The position numbers and the translations under genes were made by a program. 64,000 bases of DNA from Sphingomonas crocodyli (GTDB taxonomy: Bacteria > Pseudomonadota > Alphaproteobacteria > Sphingomonadales > Sphingomonadaceae). The notes under the pieces were generated by a model. It saw only the letters and a program-made list of their open reading frames with translations, made no database searches and had not been told where the DNA came from. Where the stretch lies: the NCBI RefSeq assembly GCF_004005865.1, contig NZ_SACN01000001.1, positions 1,240,001-1,304,000 on the forward strand, written 5' to 3'. Each line of letters opens with the position of its first letter. The stretch's first letter is position 1. Shown one piece after another: positions 15,709-24,400 of this stretch.

Positions 15709-17118
15709 ATGACCAATAAAGCACAGCCTTCCGATGGAGCCCCGCAGGAAGCGGAGCCTGCTGTCGACGATTCATCAAGTCTCGATGCTCCGCAGACGAT
15801 TGCCGGGGCAATCCAAGGGATCGTTGAGAACTTCGAGGTTCAGCCTGTGCTGTTCGTGGGGTCTGGCCTAGCACGCCGTTACATAGGTGCGCCAGACTGG
15901 GACGGCGCTCTCCAGTTCGCGCTAGCACAGGTGGGAGGCCAGAGCCGTCCGTATTCATATTTCGTGCAAAAGTATGATAGCAATCAAATCGACATCGGAA
16001 CGGCGATAGCAGACGTGGTCCTTGAATGGGCGTGGAATAATCAAGAGAAGTTCGACCCATCATATTTTGCAGGTAGTGACAAACATGTCTTTATGAAGGC
16101 GCTAATAGCTAAGCACCTGCTTGATTTGACGCCAAAGGATATCGGAGATTTTCCTAAAGAGCATCTGGAGGAGTTAAATGCTCTCAAGGAAATTCGCCCG
16201 CACGCAGTCATAACGACGAACTACGATGAGATGCTTGAGCGAGTTTTTAGCGGATACGAGCCGATCGTCGGTCGGGGGGTCCTGAAATATGATCTTAACT
16301 CGTTCGGAGAGATTTTCCATATTCACGGTTTGAGTAAGGATCCGAGAAGCATCGTTCTCACTCGGCCAGACTACAATAACTGGGATAAGCAAAGCCGCTA
16401 CTTCGCCGCAAAGCTTCTCACCTATTTCGTTGAGCATCCGGTTTTCATATTCGGGTACAGCTTAGGTGATCCGAACGTCAGAACGCTCTTGAGAGACATC
16501 GGGCGCATTGTTGCGGATGAGACAGGGCTCATCCCTAACGTGGCTCAGATCGTGTGGAAGCCCGAGGCGGGTGCCACTCCTTCGCAATCTGAGTTCGTCA
16601 TCGACGATGAGGAGGACAAGCGGCAATATCGCATGCGGGTGTTCAATGTGACGTCACTCATCGAAGTGTACGAGTTGCTGTCCGCCCGGCATGAGTTGAA
16701 GCAAGTGAACCCAGCATTGCTGCGCTCACTTGCCGCTAGGCTGATGAAGTTGACCCGAAAGGACCTTCCCGGTGGAACAGTGGAAGTCGACTACACCACG
16801 CTCGAAAATGTAGCATCTGACGATACGGCGCTACCGAAGATGCTCGGTCTGACCTTTGCGGATACCGACAATAAGACCCACCCTCTTACTCTATCGCAGG
16901 TGGCTGATGAGTTAGGCATGTCGACGTGGAATGGTGTTCACCCGCTTATCAAGCGGCTTCAGGCCGAGACCGGCGTCGACCTTCGGGCATCCGACAACTG
17001 CTATCATGAGCGAATAAAGACCGGGAAGAAGAGCGCCACCCGGAAATGGTCCCATGAGGCTGTCGAGCTATTCCGCGCCATGATCGACGGAAAGCCCTAC
17101 AAATTGCGGAAGATATAA
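15709..17118 (+). CDS. SIR2-like domain protein, probable anti-phage effector
   Basis: The 469-residue product has a SIR2-like Rossmann domain at residues about 30-270: VLFVGSGLARR (50-57), ITTNYDEML (168-176), FHIHGLSKDP (203-212) and FGYSLGDPNVR (248-258). In bacterial defence proteins (ThsA, DSR1/2, SIR2-HERC) this domain degrades NAD when infection is sensed. The C-terminal 150 residues contain a possible HTH (SQVADELGMSTWNGVHPLIKRL), perhaps a DNA or ligand sensor. It occupies the first position inside attL, a common slot for defence cargo, and has lower GC and less biased codons than the backbone. Domain firm; defence role inferred. Confidence 0.75.
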   Translation: MTNKAQPSDGAPQEAEPAVDDSSSLDAPQTIAGAIQGIVENFEVQPVLFVGSGLARRYIGAPDWDGALQFALAQVGGQSRPYSYFVQKYDSNQIDIGTAIADVVLEWAWNNQEKFDPSYFAGSDKHVFMKALIAKHLLDLTPKDIGDFPKEHLEELNALKEIRPHAVITTNYDEMLERVFSGYEPIVGRGVLKYDLNSFGEIFHIHGLSKDPRSIVLTRPDYNNWDKQSRYFAAKLLTYFVEHPVFIFGYSLGDPNVRTLLRDIGRIVADETGLIPNVAQIVWKPEAGATPSQSEFVIDDEEDKRQYRMRVFNVTSLIEVYELLSARHELKQVNPALLRSLAARLMKLTRKDLPGGTVEVDYTTLENVASDDTALPKMLGLTFADTDNKTHPLTLSQVADELGMSTWNGVHPLIKRLQAETGVDLRASDNCYHERIKTGKKSATRKWSHEAVELFRAMIDGKPYKLRKI

Positions 17119-17124
17119 GGTTGC

Positions 17125-17190
17125 TGCATCGGTTCATTCTTCAAGCTGAACCGGTGCATGATGGCACCTCGGGGCTCTCCTACAGAGCCC
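17125..17190 (+). terminator. Two tandem hairpins after the SIR2 gene
   Basis: GCATCGGTTCA (17125-17135) pairs with TGAACCGGTGC (17147-17157). GGGCTCT (17172-17178) pairs with AGAGCCC (17184-17190). There is no T-tract after either, so termination is only likely. Confidence 0.4.
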
Positions 17191-17260
17191 TATAGACACA
17201 TCCTTGAATGGCCGTAACGATTTCCCATCTACGATGGTATCGATCTAGAGGGAGGGGTTC

Positions 17261-17590
17261 ATGCAGGATGGTCTTTACAAGGTGACGTTTCGGGTCGGAA
17301 CGGACTACGGATGCGGCGTAGTGACTTTGTCCGAGGGAAAGGTAGCGGGTGGCGACGGAGGTTTCTTCTACGTCGGCGCTCTGAATGTGCAAGGAACAGT
17401 CATCACGGGGCAAGTGGATATCCGTCAGCACACTGCAGGTGCGGAGAATGTCTTCGCGGGTCTGACAAACTTTCGCCTGACCTTCAACGGACAGGTCGGG
17501 AGCGACACTTCAGCAAGGCTGCAAGGTGCCACCGCTTCTGCGATGGGGCAGACGGTTTGGATTGACCTTGAACTTCTCCAGGCGCTTTAA
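17261..17590 (+). CDS. GrlR-like small beta-barrel protein
   Basis: The 109-residue product opens QDGLYKVTFRVGTDYGCGVV and continues with LSEGKVAGGDGGFFYVGAL, the pattern of GrlR-type proteins (MxDGLYxVxF...GxGVxxLxxGxxxGGDxxFxYxG). GrlR is an antiactivator of the LEE locus in enteropathogenic E. coli, but homologues in alphaproteobacteria lack any LEE and their function is unknown. GGGAGGGG precedes the ATG by four bases. It is monocistronic by spacing. The fold call is from motif memory. Confidence 0.6.
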   Translation: MQDGLYKVTFRVGTDYGCGVVTLSEGKVAGGDGGFFYVGALNVQGTVITGQVDIRQHTAGAENVFAGLTNFRLTFNGQVGSDTSARLQGATASAMGQTVWIDLELLQAL

Positions 17591-17740
17591 GCGGGATGAA
17601 GAGCTCCTTTGGGGCTCGCTTTGCTTTAATCCATACGCCATTCGCGGCGACCGCTAGCCTCCAATGGCCTGTTTGGGTGTAAAAGGCCCCGACGTGTCAC
17701 GCTGAAGTGCTCCGCTATCTCTACGACGGAATATGTTCGC

Positions 17741-17953
17741 ATGACAAAGCTGATATCCTGTGAATTATCTCTCTATGTGGATGCTGATGATACGCTAAAT
17801 CAAGCTGCTATAATGACAGATGGTCAACTTGAAAATGCAGTCGAACGAATTGGCGAGTTTCTGTTAAAAGAAGTTCCCCAAGTTTTGGAACGTGTAAATA
17901 TAATTGTTCATCAGATCAGTATTAATACAAATGTTGATGATCTAGGGATTTGA
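17741..17953 (+). CDS. Hypothetical protein, 70 residues
   Basis: Unrecognised. The product is acidic and helical (TLNQAAIMTDGQLENAVERIGEFLLKEVPQVLERV) with no membrane span or cysteine motif. The gene is notably AT-rich compared with neighbours and lacks a clear ribosome binding site, so the call is tentative. Confidence 0.4.
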   Translation: MTKLISCELSLYVDADDTLNQAAIMTDGQLENAVERIGEFLLKEVPQVLERVNIIVHQISINTNVDDLGI

Positions 17954-18008
17954 TTATAATGACGGATAGCGTAAGCTATTTGCGCCATCGCGGTACGCCG
18001 CCGTCCCG

Positions 18009-18218
18009 TCACCGCCCCTTGGGCTCCGGCAGAGGCAGCGGGAAGGTCCGTTGGTCCCTCTCGTCCACCTCAAGGCCAAGCCGGTCCACTATGGTTGCTG
18101 CGAGGGCGTCTGCGGCCTGTTCGCGCATCCGGGCATTGGGGACCGTGAGGCCCACGCGAGCCCAGCCGGGGGCGTTCAGGAGGATATCGGCGAGGCGGGG
18201 GATGGTGATTCGATCCAT
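18009..18218 (-). CDS. DUF6771-like small protein
   Basis: The 69-residue product MDRITIPRLADILLNAPGW...RVGLTVPNARMREQAADALA matches the pattern of a small sphingomonad family (IADALLNAPGWARVGLTAP-type core), annotated elsewhere as DUF6771. Function is unknown. The start at 18218 was chosen because conservation begins there; the frame is open further upstream into the next gene's 3' end. It lies 47 bases downstream of the 18266 gene on the same strand. Confidence 0.6.
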   Translation of the reverse strand: MDRITIPRLADILLNAPGWARVGLTVPNARMREQAADALAATIVDRLGLEVDERDQRTFPLPLPEPKGR

Positions 18219-18265
18219 CCACCCATTGGAACATAAAAAGAACGGATTGCAATCCGCATCATCGA

Positions 18266-19018
18266 TTAGAAAAGCATCTGCATGAAGCTCGACCAGTGAT
18301 TGAGGGTGCCCGCTATTGTTTCGAGCTTGTGATATAGAGCCACGGGGTCGTCCCACAGCTCCGCGCCGACCTGCGCCGCAACGCCCGCCGCGATCAGCTT
18401 GCCAGCCGCCATCGCCCATTGACGGACCTTGATGGCAAGTGATCGGAAACGACCCTCTGCCCTCGAAAGAACAGCAGGATCGCCATTAGTGAGCGGATCG
18501 GGCTTGTCGAGTTCGCCGCGAACGTCCTGAACGCTGTCGCGCGCCTCGCGGATGTCATCATCGGAAAGACCTAAGCGCATCCCTTCAGGGGGGCGATTGT
18601 GCCCCATTTGTGGAGCGACTTGGCCGAGCCCGACTAAGGCTTCGTCGAGTTGATCAAGTTGCCCCCTGAGGGCAGCAATTCTCTCAGAGAGCGGGGGAAG
18701 GACATCTTCGACGTCTTCCTCGTCGACTTCGATCATGCGATTATGATTCGGAGCCCACTCATGCAATCCGTCGCTTTCGACCTCATCAGCAGCTGCTTGC
18801 ATTTCCTCATCTGAGGCGAAGTCAGCGAAGGCGTCACCGATCTCCTCTAGGGCGTTATATGGCCCTCCCCAAATCCACTGATAACCGCCCTCTGCGCTTT
18901 CGTATGGGGTGAGTTCTGCGGGGTCTTCGAAGTTGTCGAAAAACCAAGCGACCATCGCCTCTATTCGCTGCTCCCGACTAAGGTCTTCCAAGTCCGGAAC
19001 ATCTCTTCTCGGACCCAT
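18266..19018 (-). CDS. Conserved hypothetical protein with WIWGGPY motif
   Basis: The product is about 250 residues. The N-terminal block MVAWFFDNFEDPAELTPYES followed by AEGGYQWIWGGPYNA is a strongly conserved module I have seen in uncharacterised bacterial proteins, without an assigned activity. The middle (residues 110-160) is acidic and coiled. The C-terminus is a hydrophobic helix (AAGKLIAAGVAAQVGAELW) that may bind membrane. The ATG at 19018 is the likeliest start; a GTG at 19087 in frame would add 23 residues and GGGAGG lies between them before a TTG. Confidence 0.6.
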   Translation of the reverse strand: MGPRRDVPDLEDLSREQRIEAMVAWFFDNFEDPAELTPYESAEGGYQWIWGGPYNALEEIGDAFADFASDEEMQAAADEVESDGLHEWAPNHNRMIEVDEEDVEDVLPPLSERIAALRGQLDQLDEALVGLGQVAPQMGHNRPPEGMRLGLSDDDIREARDSVQDVRGELDKPDPLTNGDPAVLSRAEGRFRSLAIKVRQWAMAAGKLIAAGVAAQVGAELWDDPVALYHKLETIAGTLNHWSSFMQMLF

Positions 19019-19088
19019 GTCGACAGCCAAAGCATCCTCCCGATGAAACGTATCTCCGAAACGATATGTGAGCGCGAACAGTCGCACA

Positions 19089-19584
19089 ACACTTCGCGCC
19101 GTGAGCCGCGCGGAGATCCAAGACTAAGGGCACGGGGTTGCCGCAAATTTGCGCAGGAACACCGCAGAGGGCCCTAGGCCAGCGTTCACGGGATCGCCGT
19201 GGCGAAAGCGCAGCAGCGACTTAATAGCAAGCCAGCTCCGCGCGCTTACGGCGCTTCACAGGTCCGAGACATCCCATCTCTGGAGGAGCTAGGGATTGCT
19301 TTAGGACGATCTTAGGTTTCTGGTGGCTGCGGGCATCAGGGGCGTTTAGCCGCTACCCTCTCCCCCGCCGCAGCGAGGGGTTCCTAGTTGCCCGCAGCGC
19401 AGCTTGGGATAACGGAAGGGTGCCTTAAGGTCACCCCTCAGAACCGGCCGTGGCTCCGGAAAGCCGAAACGAAAAAAGCAGGGCACCTCCCCCGCAAGCC
19501 AAATCTACAGAGGCGGACGCACCAACGGACCCCGAGGGATGCCCGAGGTCCGCCTGAGGTGGTCCTGTGGTTGTTCCGAGGGTG
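19089..19584. other. Gene-free spacer with a long inverted repeat
   Basis: I see no convincing gene. GCTGCGGGCA at 19326-19335 is the exact reverse complement of TGCCCGCAGC at 19389-19398, a 10-bp stem closing a GC-rich 53-base loop. Confidence 0.5.
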
Positions 19585-20151
19585 TCAGGTGGGTTCGGGT
19601 TCGCCTTTCAGCGCCCGGTAAACCGTCATCCGCCCATAGCCCAGCTTCTTGGCAATGGCGCTCGGTCCCACGCCTTCCGCGCGCAGCTTTCGGATCGCCT
19701 CTTGGTCGACTGTGGGGCGTCGCCCTCGGTAGACCTCCGGGCGCTCCCGCTTGGCGCGTTCGATCCCATCGCGCTGACGCTCTTGCCGGATGTCTAGCTC
19801 GAATTCCGCCACTGCCCCAAGGATGCCCAGGACGAGTTTCCCCATCGGCGTGGTGGTGTCTACCGCCCCCTGCGAGAGACAGCGGAACCCGACGTTCTTG
19901 GAGGATAGTTGGTCGACGATCAGATATAGGTCGCGGCCTGACCGCGCGAGGCGGTCCAACTTGGTCACGACTAAGGTGTCACCCTCTCGGACCCACTCTA
20001 GGGCATGCTTCAGGGCGCTGCGGTCATCCGTCGATTTGCCGCTCCGCTTCTCGGCGAATATCTTCTCGCACCCAGCCGCCCTCAGCTGCTCTTGCTGCAC
20101 CTCTAGGCTCTGCCCCGTAGAGGACACGCGAGCGTAGCCCACGAGCGTCAT
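19585..20151 (-). CDS. Serine recombinase (resolvase/invertase family)
   Basis: The 188-residue product has the catalytic serine in GYARVSSTGQS, EKRSGKSTDDRSAL, LVVTKLDRLARS with the conserved Arg residues, and a C-terminal HTH (GVGPSAIAKKLGYGRMTVYRAL). The length is that of small resolvases/invertases (Tn3 TnpR, Hin, Gin), which resolve cointegrates or flip DNA segments between short crossover sites. No inverted pair of such sites was spotted beside it. It overlaps the upstream small gene by four bases, so translation is coupled. Confidence 0.9.
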   Translation of the reverse strand: MTLVGYARVSSTGQSLEVQQEQLRAAGCEKIFAEKRSGKSTDDRSALKHALEWVREGDTLVVTKLDRLARSGRDLYLIVDQLSSKNVGFRCLSQGAVDTTTPMGKLVLGILGAVAEFELDIRQERQRDGIERAKRERPEVYRGRRPTVDQEAIRKLRAEGVGPSAIAKKLGYGRMTVYRALKGEPEPT

Positions 20152-20324
20152 GCGGCTGCATTCGCCTGAAAGGCTGCAGGCAGTAGCGCATCGACCCGAG
20201 CGCGGACCGCAGCGACCCGCGCAGCGCCGTCCGGGCTGATCTCACATGAAACTACCGGGCTTGCGTCGTCGAACAGTGCGGCAACGCGGGTGCGGGTGGC
20301 GAGGACACGTTGAATGCTGGTCAT
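20148..20324 (-). CDS. Small protein (58 residues) coupled to the resolvase
   Basis: ATG at 20324 is preceded by GGGAGACCATCC. The frame runs MTSIQRVLATRTRVAALFDD...AAFQANAAA and stops in the ATGA that starts the resolvase gene. The product is helical, Ala/Arg/Val-rich and unrecognised. The good ribosome binding site and the four-base stop-start overlap are the reasons to accept it despite its size; an accessory or regulatory role for the recombinase is inferred from coupling alone. Confidence 0.6.
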   Translation of the reverse strand: MTSIQRVLATRTRVAALFDDASPVVSCEISPDGAARVAAVRARVDALLPAAFQANAAA

Positions 20325-20692
20325 GGATGGTCTCCCTTTTGTGCCTGCAACTGGCTACTTGGCGTCGCGCCGCTGTCCCATTTGCATCTAGCTCCTTACC
20401 GCTAGACGTATCAAATATCGTGCGTCAACCCAAATGGTGCAATCATCCCACATGTTACCGTTGCATCGTGTGGGTATACCCATCGGATACGCCCAGCGTG
20501 GGAAGGATGCCGACCCTGATTTGGCGACCAAATGCATCGCCGCCGCGTGGCTGACTGCGGTAGGGCATCGCCAGCTATCTGGATGGCAGGTGACGGCACC
20601 CCCACCCCCACGGGGGGACGGGGCGTGATCGTCTCTCTCGTATACCGCTTCGGATTTTTGCACCAAAAGTGACCGCCCCCCAGCGGCTCCGG
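20325..20692. other. Spacer upstream of the resolvase operon
   Basis: No gene that I can support. Short AT-richer stretch at 20395-20470 could hold the leftward promoter for the small gene and resolvase. A C-run/G-run pair (CCCCCACCCCCACGGGGGGACGGGG, about 20600-20625) is present. Confidence 0.4.
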
Positions 20693-21052
20693 CTAAACTG
20701 CCGCCATGTACTTCAGGACGCCCTCGATCACCCAGCGGCCCCTTGCGGTAAGGCAAAGGAGCTTCCTGCGGGCATCGAACGGGCATGGGTATTGGACCAG
20801 CCATCCGAGACCATCGCGGCGCGCTGAACGCGACGACAGGAAGATGGCATAGGTTTCCTTTATCGATCCCCCGCTGACGTCTCCAAGTAATGCGCGAAGC
20901 TCGGTCATCGTCTGAGGCTGGCCTGCCCGATCATAAAGCGCCGCAGCGGCGAAGAACGCCAGCTGCGACATCGCCAACCGGGAGGGCGCATGCTTGGCGA
21001 TGTAGGTGCAACAAAGGCTCCAGCGCCCCAACGCCCTCAAGTCATCGACCAC
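20693..21052 (-). CDS. MarR-like winged-helix protein
   Basis: The 119-residue product has a winged-helix layout: a helix pair with SQLAFFAAAALYDRAGQPQTM, recognition helix region TELRALLGDVSGGSIKETYAI, and wing DGLGWLVQYPCPFDARRKLLCLTARGRWVIEGVL. The LTxxGRxxI ending is typical of MarR/PadR-like folds. Phage and plasmid versions regulate neighbouring genes. No operator was identified. Family assignment is by motif. Confidence 0.65.
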   Translation of the reverse strand: MVDDLRALGRWSLCCTYIAKHAPSRLAMSQLAFFAAAALYDRAGQPQTMTELRALLGDVSGGSIKETYAIFLSSRSARRDGLGWLVQYPCPFDARRKLLCLTARGRWVIEGVLKYMAAV

Positions 21053-21241
21053 GCCTCGCCTCCACAGAACGAGGTCTGAAGTCGCGTTGTCGCCTTGTCA
21101 TCACTGCCGATAGCCCCCGCCATTGAGCTAACGATGCCTTACGGCACGATGGCAAATCAACAGTGCCAAGTCTGGGATTTTGTTCCCCATAAACAGGGCT
21201 TTGGAGGCGATTGAGATCCCGCACGTTCAACCATTCGAACG

Positions 21242-21442
21242 TTAAAGGAGACCTTTGGCCCTCCACTCGCTCACTACGCGGCTGATAGGAACCCGGCGGC
21301 GGGTGCAGCGTCGGCAGGTGTACGACCGACCCCGCTCAATCGTCCGCGAGATATAGAAACGCTGCTTCGGTTGAACCTCGTTACACCCTCGGCACAGCAG
21401 GTGGCCCTCAGGTAAGTCAGTAGGGTGAAGTGGCCCTCTCAT
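21242..21442 (-). CDS. Small zinc-ribbon protein
   Basis: The 66-residue product has two CxxC knuckles, LLCRGCNEV and YTCRRCTRR, about 27 residues apart, with QPKQRFYIS between them. The pattern (C-x2-C, KxxFY, C-x2-C) is common in small phage proteins and resembles the zinc site of recombination endonuclease VII-like proteins, but no nuclease part is present. A second protein of this type is at 26586. The gene lies 52 bases downstream of the stop-distal side of the large virion-like gene on the same strand. Confidence 0.6.
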   Translation of the reverse strand: MRGPLHPTDLPEGHLLCRGCNEVQPKQRFYISRTIERGRSYTCRRCTRRRVPISRVVSEWRAKGLL

Positions 21443-21494
21443 TGATATCTCCTTAGAAAAATGGGGCAGGTACCTCAGGCACCCACCCCATCCT

Positions 21495-24400
21495 TCAGTT
21501 CACCTCAGGCTCACCCACGACGATCCCAAGCTCCTGTGCGAGTTTGAGGGTCTGTGCGTCTGCTTCATCGCGGCTGCGATCCTGCGACTTGAAGTCCTCC
21601 CAGACCTCCTCCTTGAGGACGCTGTAGGCGAACTTCTTGTCTTCCCGCAGGAGCTGCTGGGTGGCGAGGGCCGCATAGCCCTCCATCGCGGACTTGATCT
21701 CCTCGACCTTACCGTTGTGGCCCAGCGCCTGATAGCCGGGATGGGCGATCAGGGCCGTCAGCTTCTCCTCCAGCGTCATGCCGGATCGGTCGCGGACTTC
21801 CTGTCCACGCAGCTCAAGCCAACGGCTGATCTGGGAAGAGGACAGGCGGACGCCCTTCAGCTTGGTGCGGACGGGCGGCAGGTCGAACGAGAGGGTCTCA
21901 AGCTCGCGCTCAAGCGGATCGATCCCCTCGGGACCGGCCTTCACGCCGATCAGACGTTCGCCGACCGACTGGGTGACCGGACGGCCAAGGATGGCGTCGC
22001 GCTTGATGGGGAGCGAGGATGAGCCCCAGGACGACTTCAGGAGACCTTCAGTCCACCCACGGGCTTCACGAACGACGCCCTCGTCCCACTTGTCGAACTG
22101 CCGCTGGAGACCAGATAGTGGGACGCCACGGGGGGCGAGCGATGCTATCCAACGCCCGAAGCGATCTTGGTAGCTGTCGTAATTAGGAGCAGCCATGATG
22201 TCGTTGAGCTGCTTGAAGCTCTGCATCCAAGTCTTGCTTAGGATGTTCTTAAAGATCGGCCACAGGCTGACCTCAAGAGCCACTTCTCCAAGCTGCCAGA
22301 CGTCCTCGATCTCTCGGTCTTGGTTCGCATTAATCGCTTCCCGAAGGTCCGCAGCGAGACCAAGAACCGTACCCAACGGATCGAGCCGGTTATACTCCCA
22401 CACGTCTCCGCCAACGCGGATGGTGTAAGATGCGCGATCAATGCGGGCTGAGCTGCGCGAGCCACCATCGAAACCGATGATCTGGCGATCTTGGGCTAGG
22501 TTGTAGGCCATCATCAACATCGCGAGCGACATTGTATAGCGCGCCGCGATCTCGCCACGCACGACCTCATCACCCGCCGCCCACGCTTCCCGTACCGAGT
22601 TCTTGAACAAGCCCATCGGGGTGAAGTCGATCATCGTGCGTTCGAGGATGCGCAACGGCGTTCGCACGAACGGAGCGATAAGAGAACCAAGCACCGGCAC
22701 ACGGGCGTGTAGCCCGAGTGCGAAGCGGCTTGCTCCCCATTCCAGCTCATCCTGAAACAGGACGCTCTGCGCGTACTCGCGACCTTCCTTGTCCAGCACC
22801 TCCCGCACGCCATCCTCGAACGGCTCGGGCGAGATGCCGTCGATGTCGTCAGCGAGGTCGAACGCGCGCTGCTTGATGTAGCCGTGAAGCTCCTTGCCGG
22901 TCAGGCCAGCTTCCGCTGCCTCCTCCGCCGCCCGTTCGATAGCCGCCGAGTGCGCCCCGGCGCGAGCCGCGAGTGTGCCCGCCAGCTGGTCAGGGGCGTT
23001 GATGAAGAGCGAGGATGCAAGGCGCGATCCCGAGCCGCCGACGTTGACCGCCGTGGCCCCTGCGCGGAGCATCCACTCCAGACCCATCTGACCGACCTTC
23101 CCGATGGGGAACTGCTCGATCTGGTCGGAGACCTTCAGGAGCGTCTCGGGCGAGATGTACCATGCCGGGCCGCGCCCAGTAGCTTCCCGCACCAGCCCTC
23201 GGGTCACCCCGGCTTCCGCCGCGATGGCCTTTGACTGCAGCTTGGTGGCCGCCTTGCCGAAGCCTGCGGCGTCCGTCAGGAGCGACGCTTCTTCCAGCAT
23301 GTCGTGCTTCAGGACCGCCCATGCATTCGACATGGCGTCGCCGAAGGCGGACACGGGAGCGTGGACCGAGGCCCACGTCTTGAGCATGTGGATGCGAGCG
23401 GCGTAGGCGTGCCGGGCGCTGATCGGCGAGACAGCCGCATGGCCCATCACCGCGAGGGCGTGGGTCATAGACTGCAGGCCCATCATCGCACCCGCGCCCA
23501 TGATGTTCATGGCTGCGGTGCCTACCGAGAACAGGTTGCCTCGGGTCTCCTGCACGACGGCATCGACCCGGTCGAGGAACTTGAGGTCTCGGCCCTTGGT
23601 GATCTTCGAGAGCTGTTCGAGGTCGCCCTTGGCGCTCTTGAGCTTGTTCAGGAGGCGGAGCTTACCCGCGTCCGTGCCGAGGTCTTTGAACAGGTCTGTA
23701 TAGCGACGCTCTGCTTCCCGCAGCTTGTTCACCGAATGCCAGTCGACGCCGAGCTGACGAGCGACGTCTCGGACTCCTACGCCATGCTTCTGGGCCAGAG
23801 CTTCGAAAGCAGCGTCGTCGACCTGATGGTTCGTCAGACCTTCGAGGAACCGCGTCGCTTCCGGAGAAGCAGCGTCGACCTCGCGCGCCGCGACCTTGGC
23901 CGCCTTGGCAGCATCCTTCGCAGCGACCTTCTCGGCCTTGTCGGTCACCCGCTGGGCATCCTGCGCCGCCTTGGCGCGAGCCTTGGCCAGTGCAGCTTCC
24001 GCCTGCTGGGCGATGGTCTTGCCCGCTTCCTTCACCTCCAAAGTGATCTGGAGCGACTGGAGCGCGCGGCCGATCTCGGACCCGGCACCGCGCAGCGTCC
24101 CCAGTAGGGAGGCGTGGCGCGCGAGGGTGTGCGTGAACTCGTTGTAGGCTTTGCCTGCGCCGCCCTTGGCGATCTCAGCGATAGCCGCATCGACGTCGGA
24201 GACGAGCTTGTGGGCATGCTGGCCGACGATCACCCGCGCCGCCGTCAGGCGACCCGTGAGACCCTTAGTGTTCCCGACGAGGTCCGTCAGAACCTTGGGG
24301 TTCACTGCCAGCAGCCGCGCAGTTCGCACCGTCTCCATGTTGGTGACGCGTGTGCCGGTGCGGCCGGTCTTCGACGCGATGTCGTTCACGATCTCAGCCA

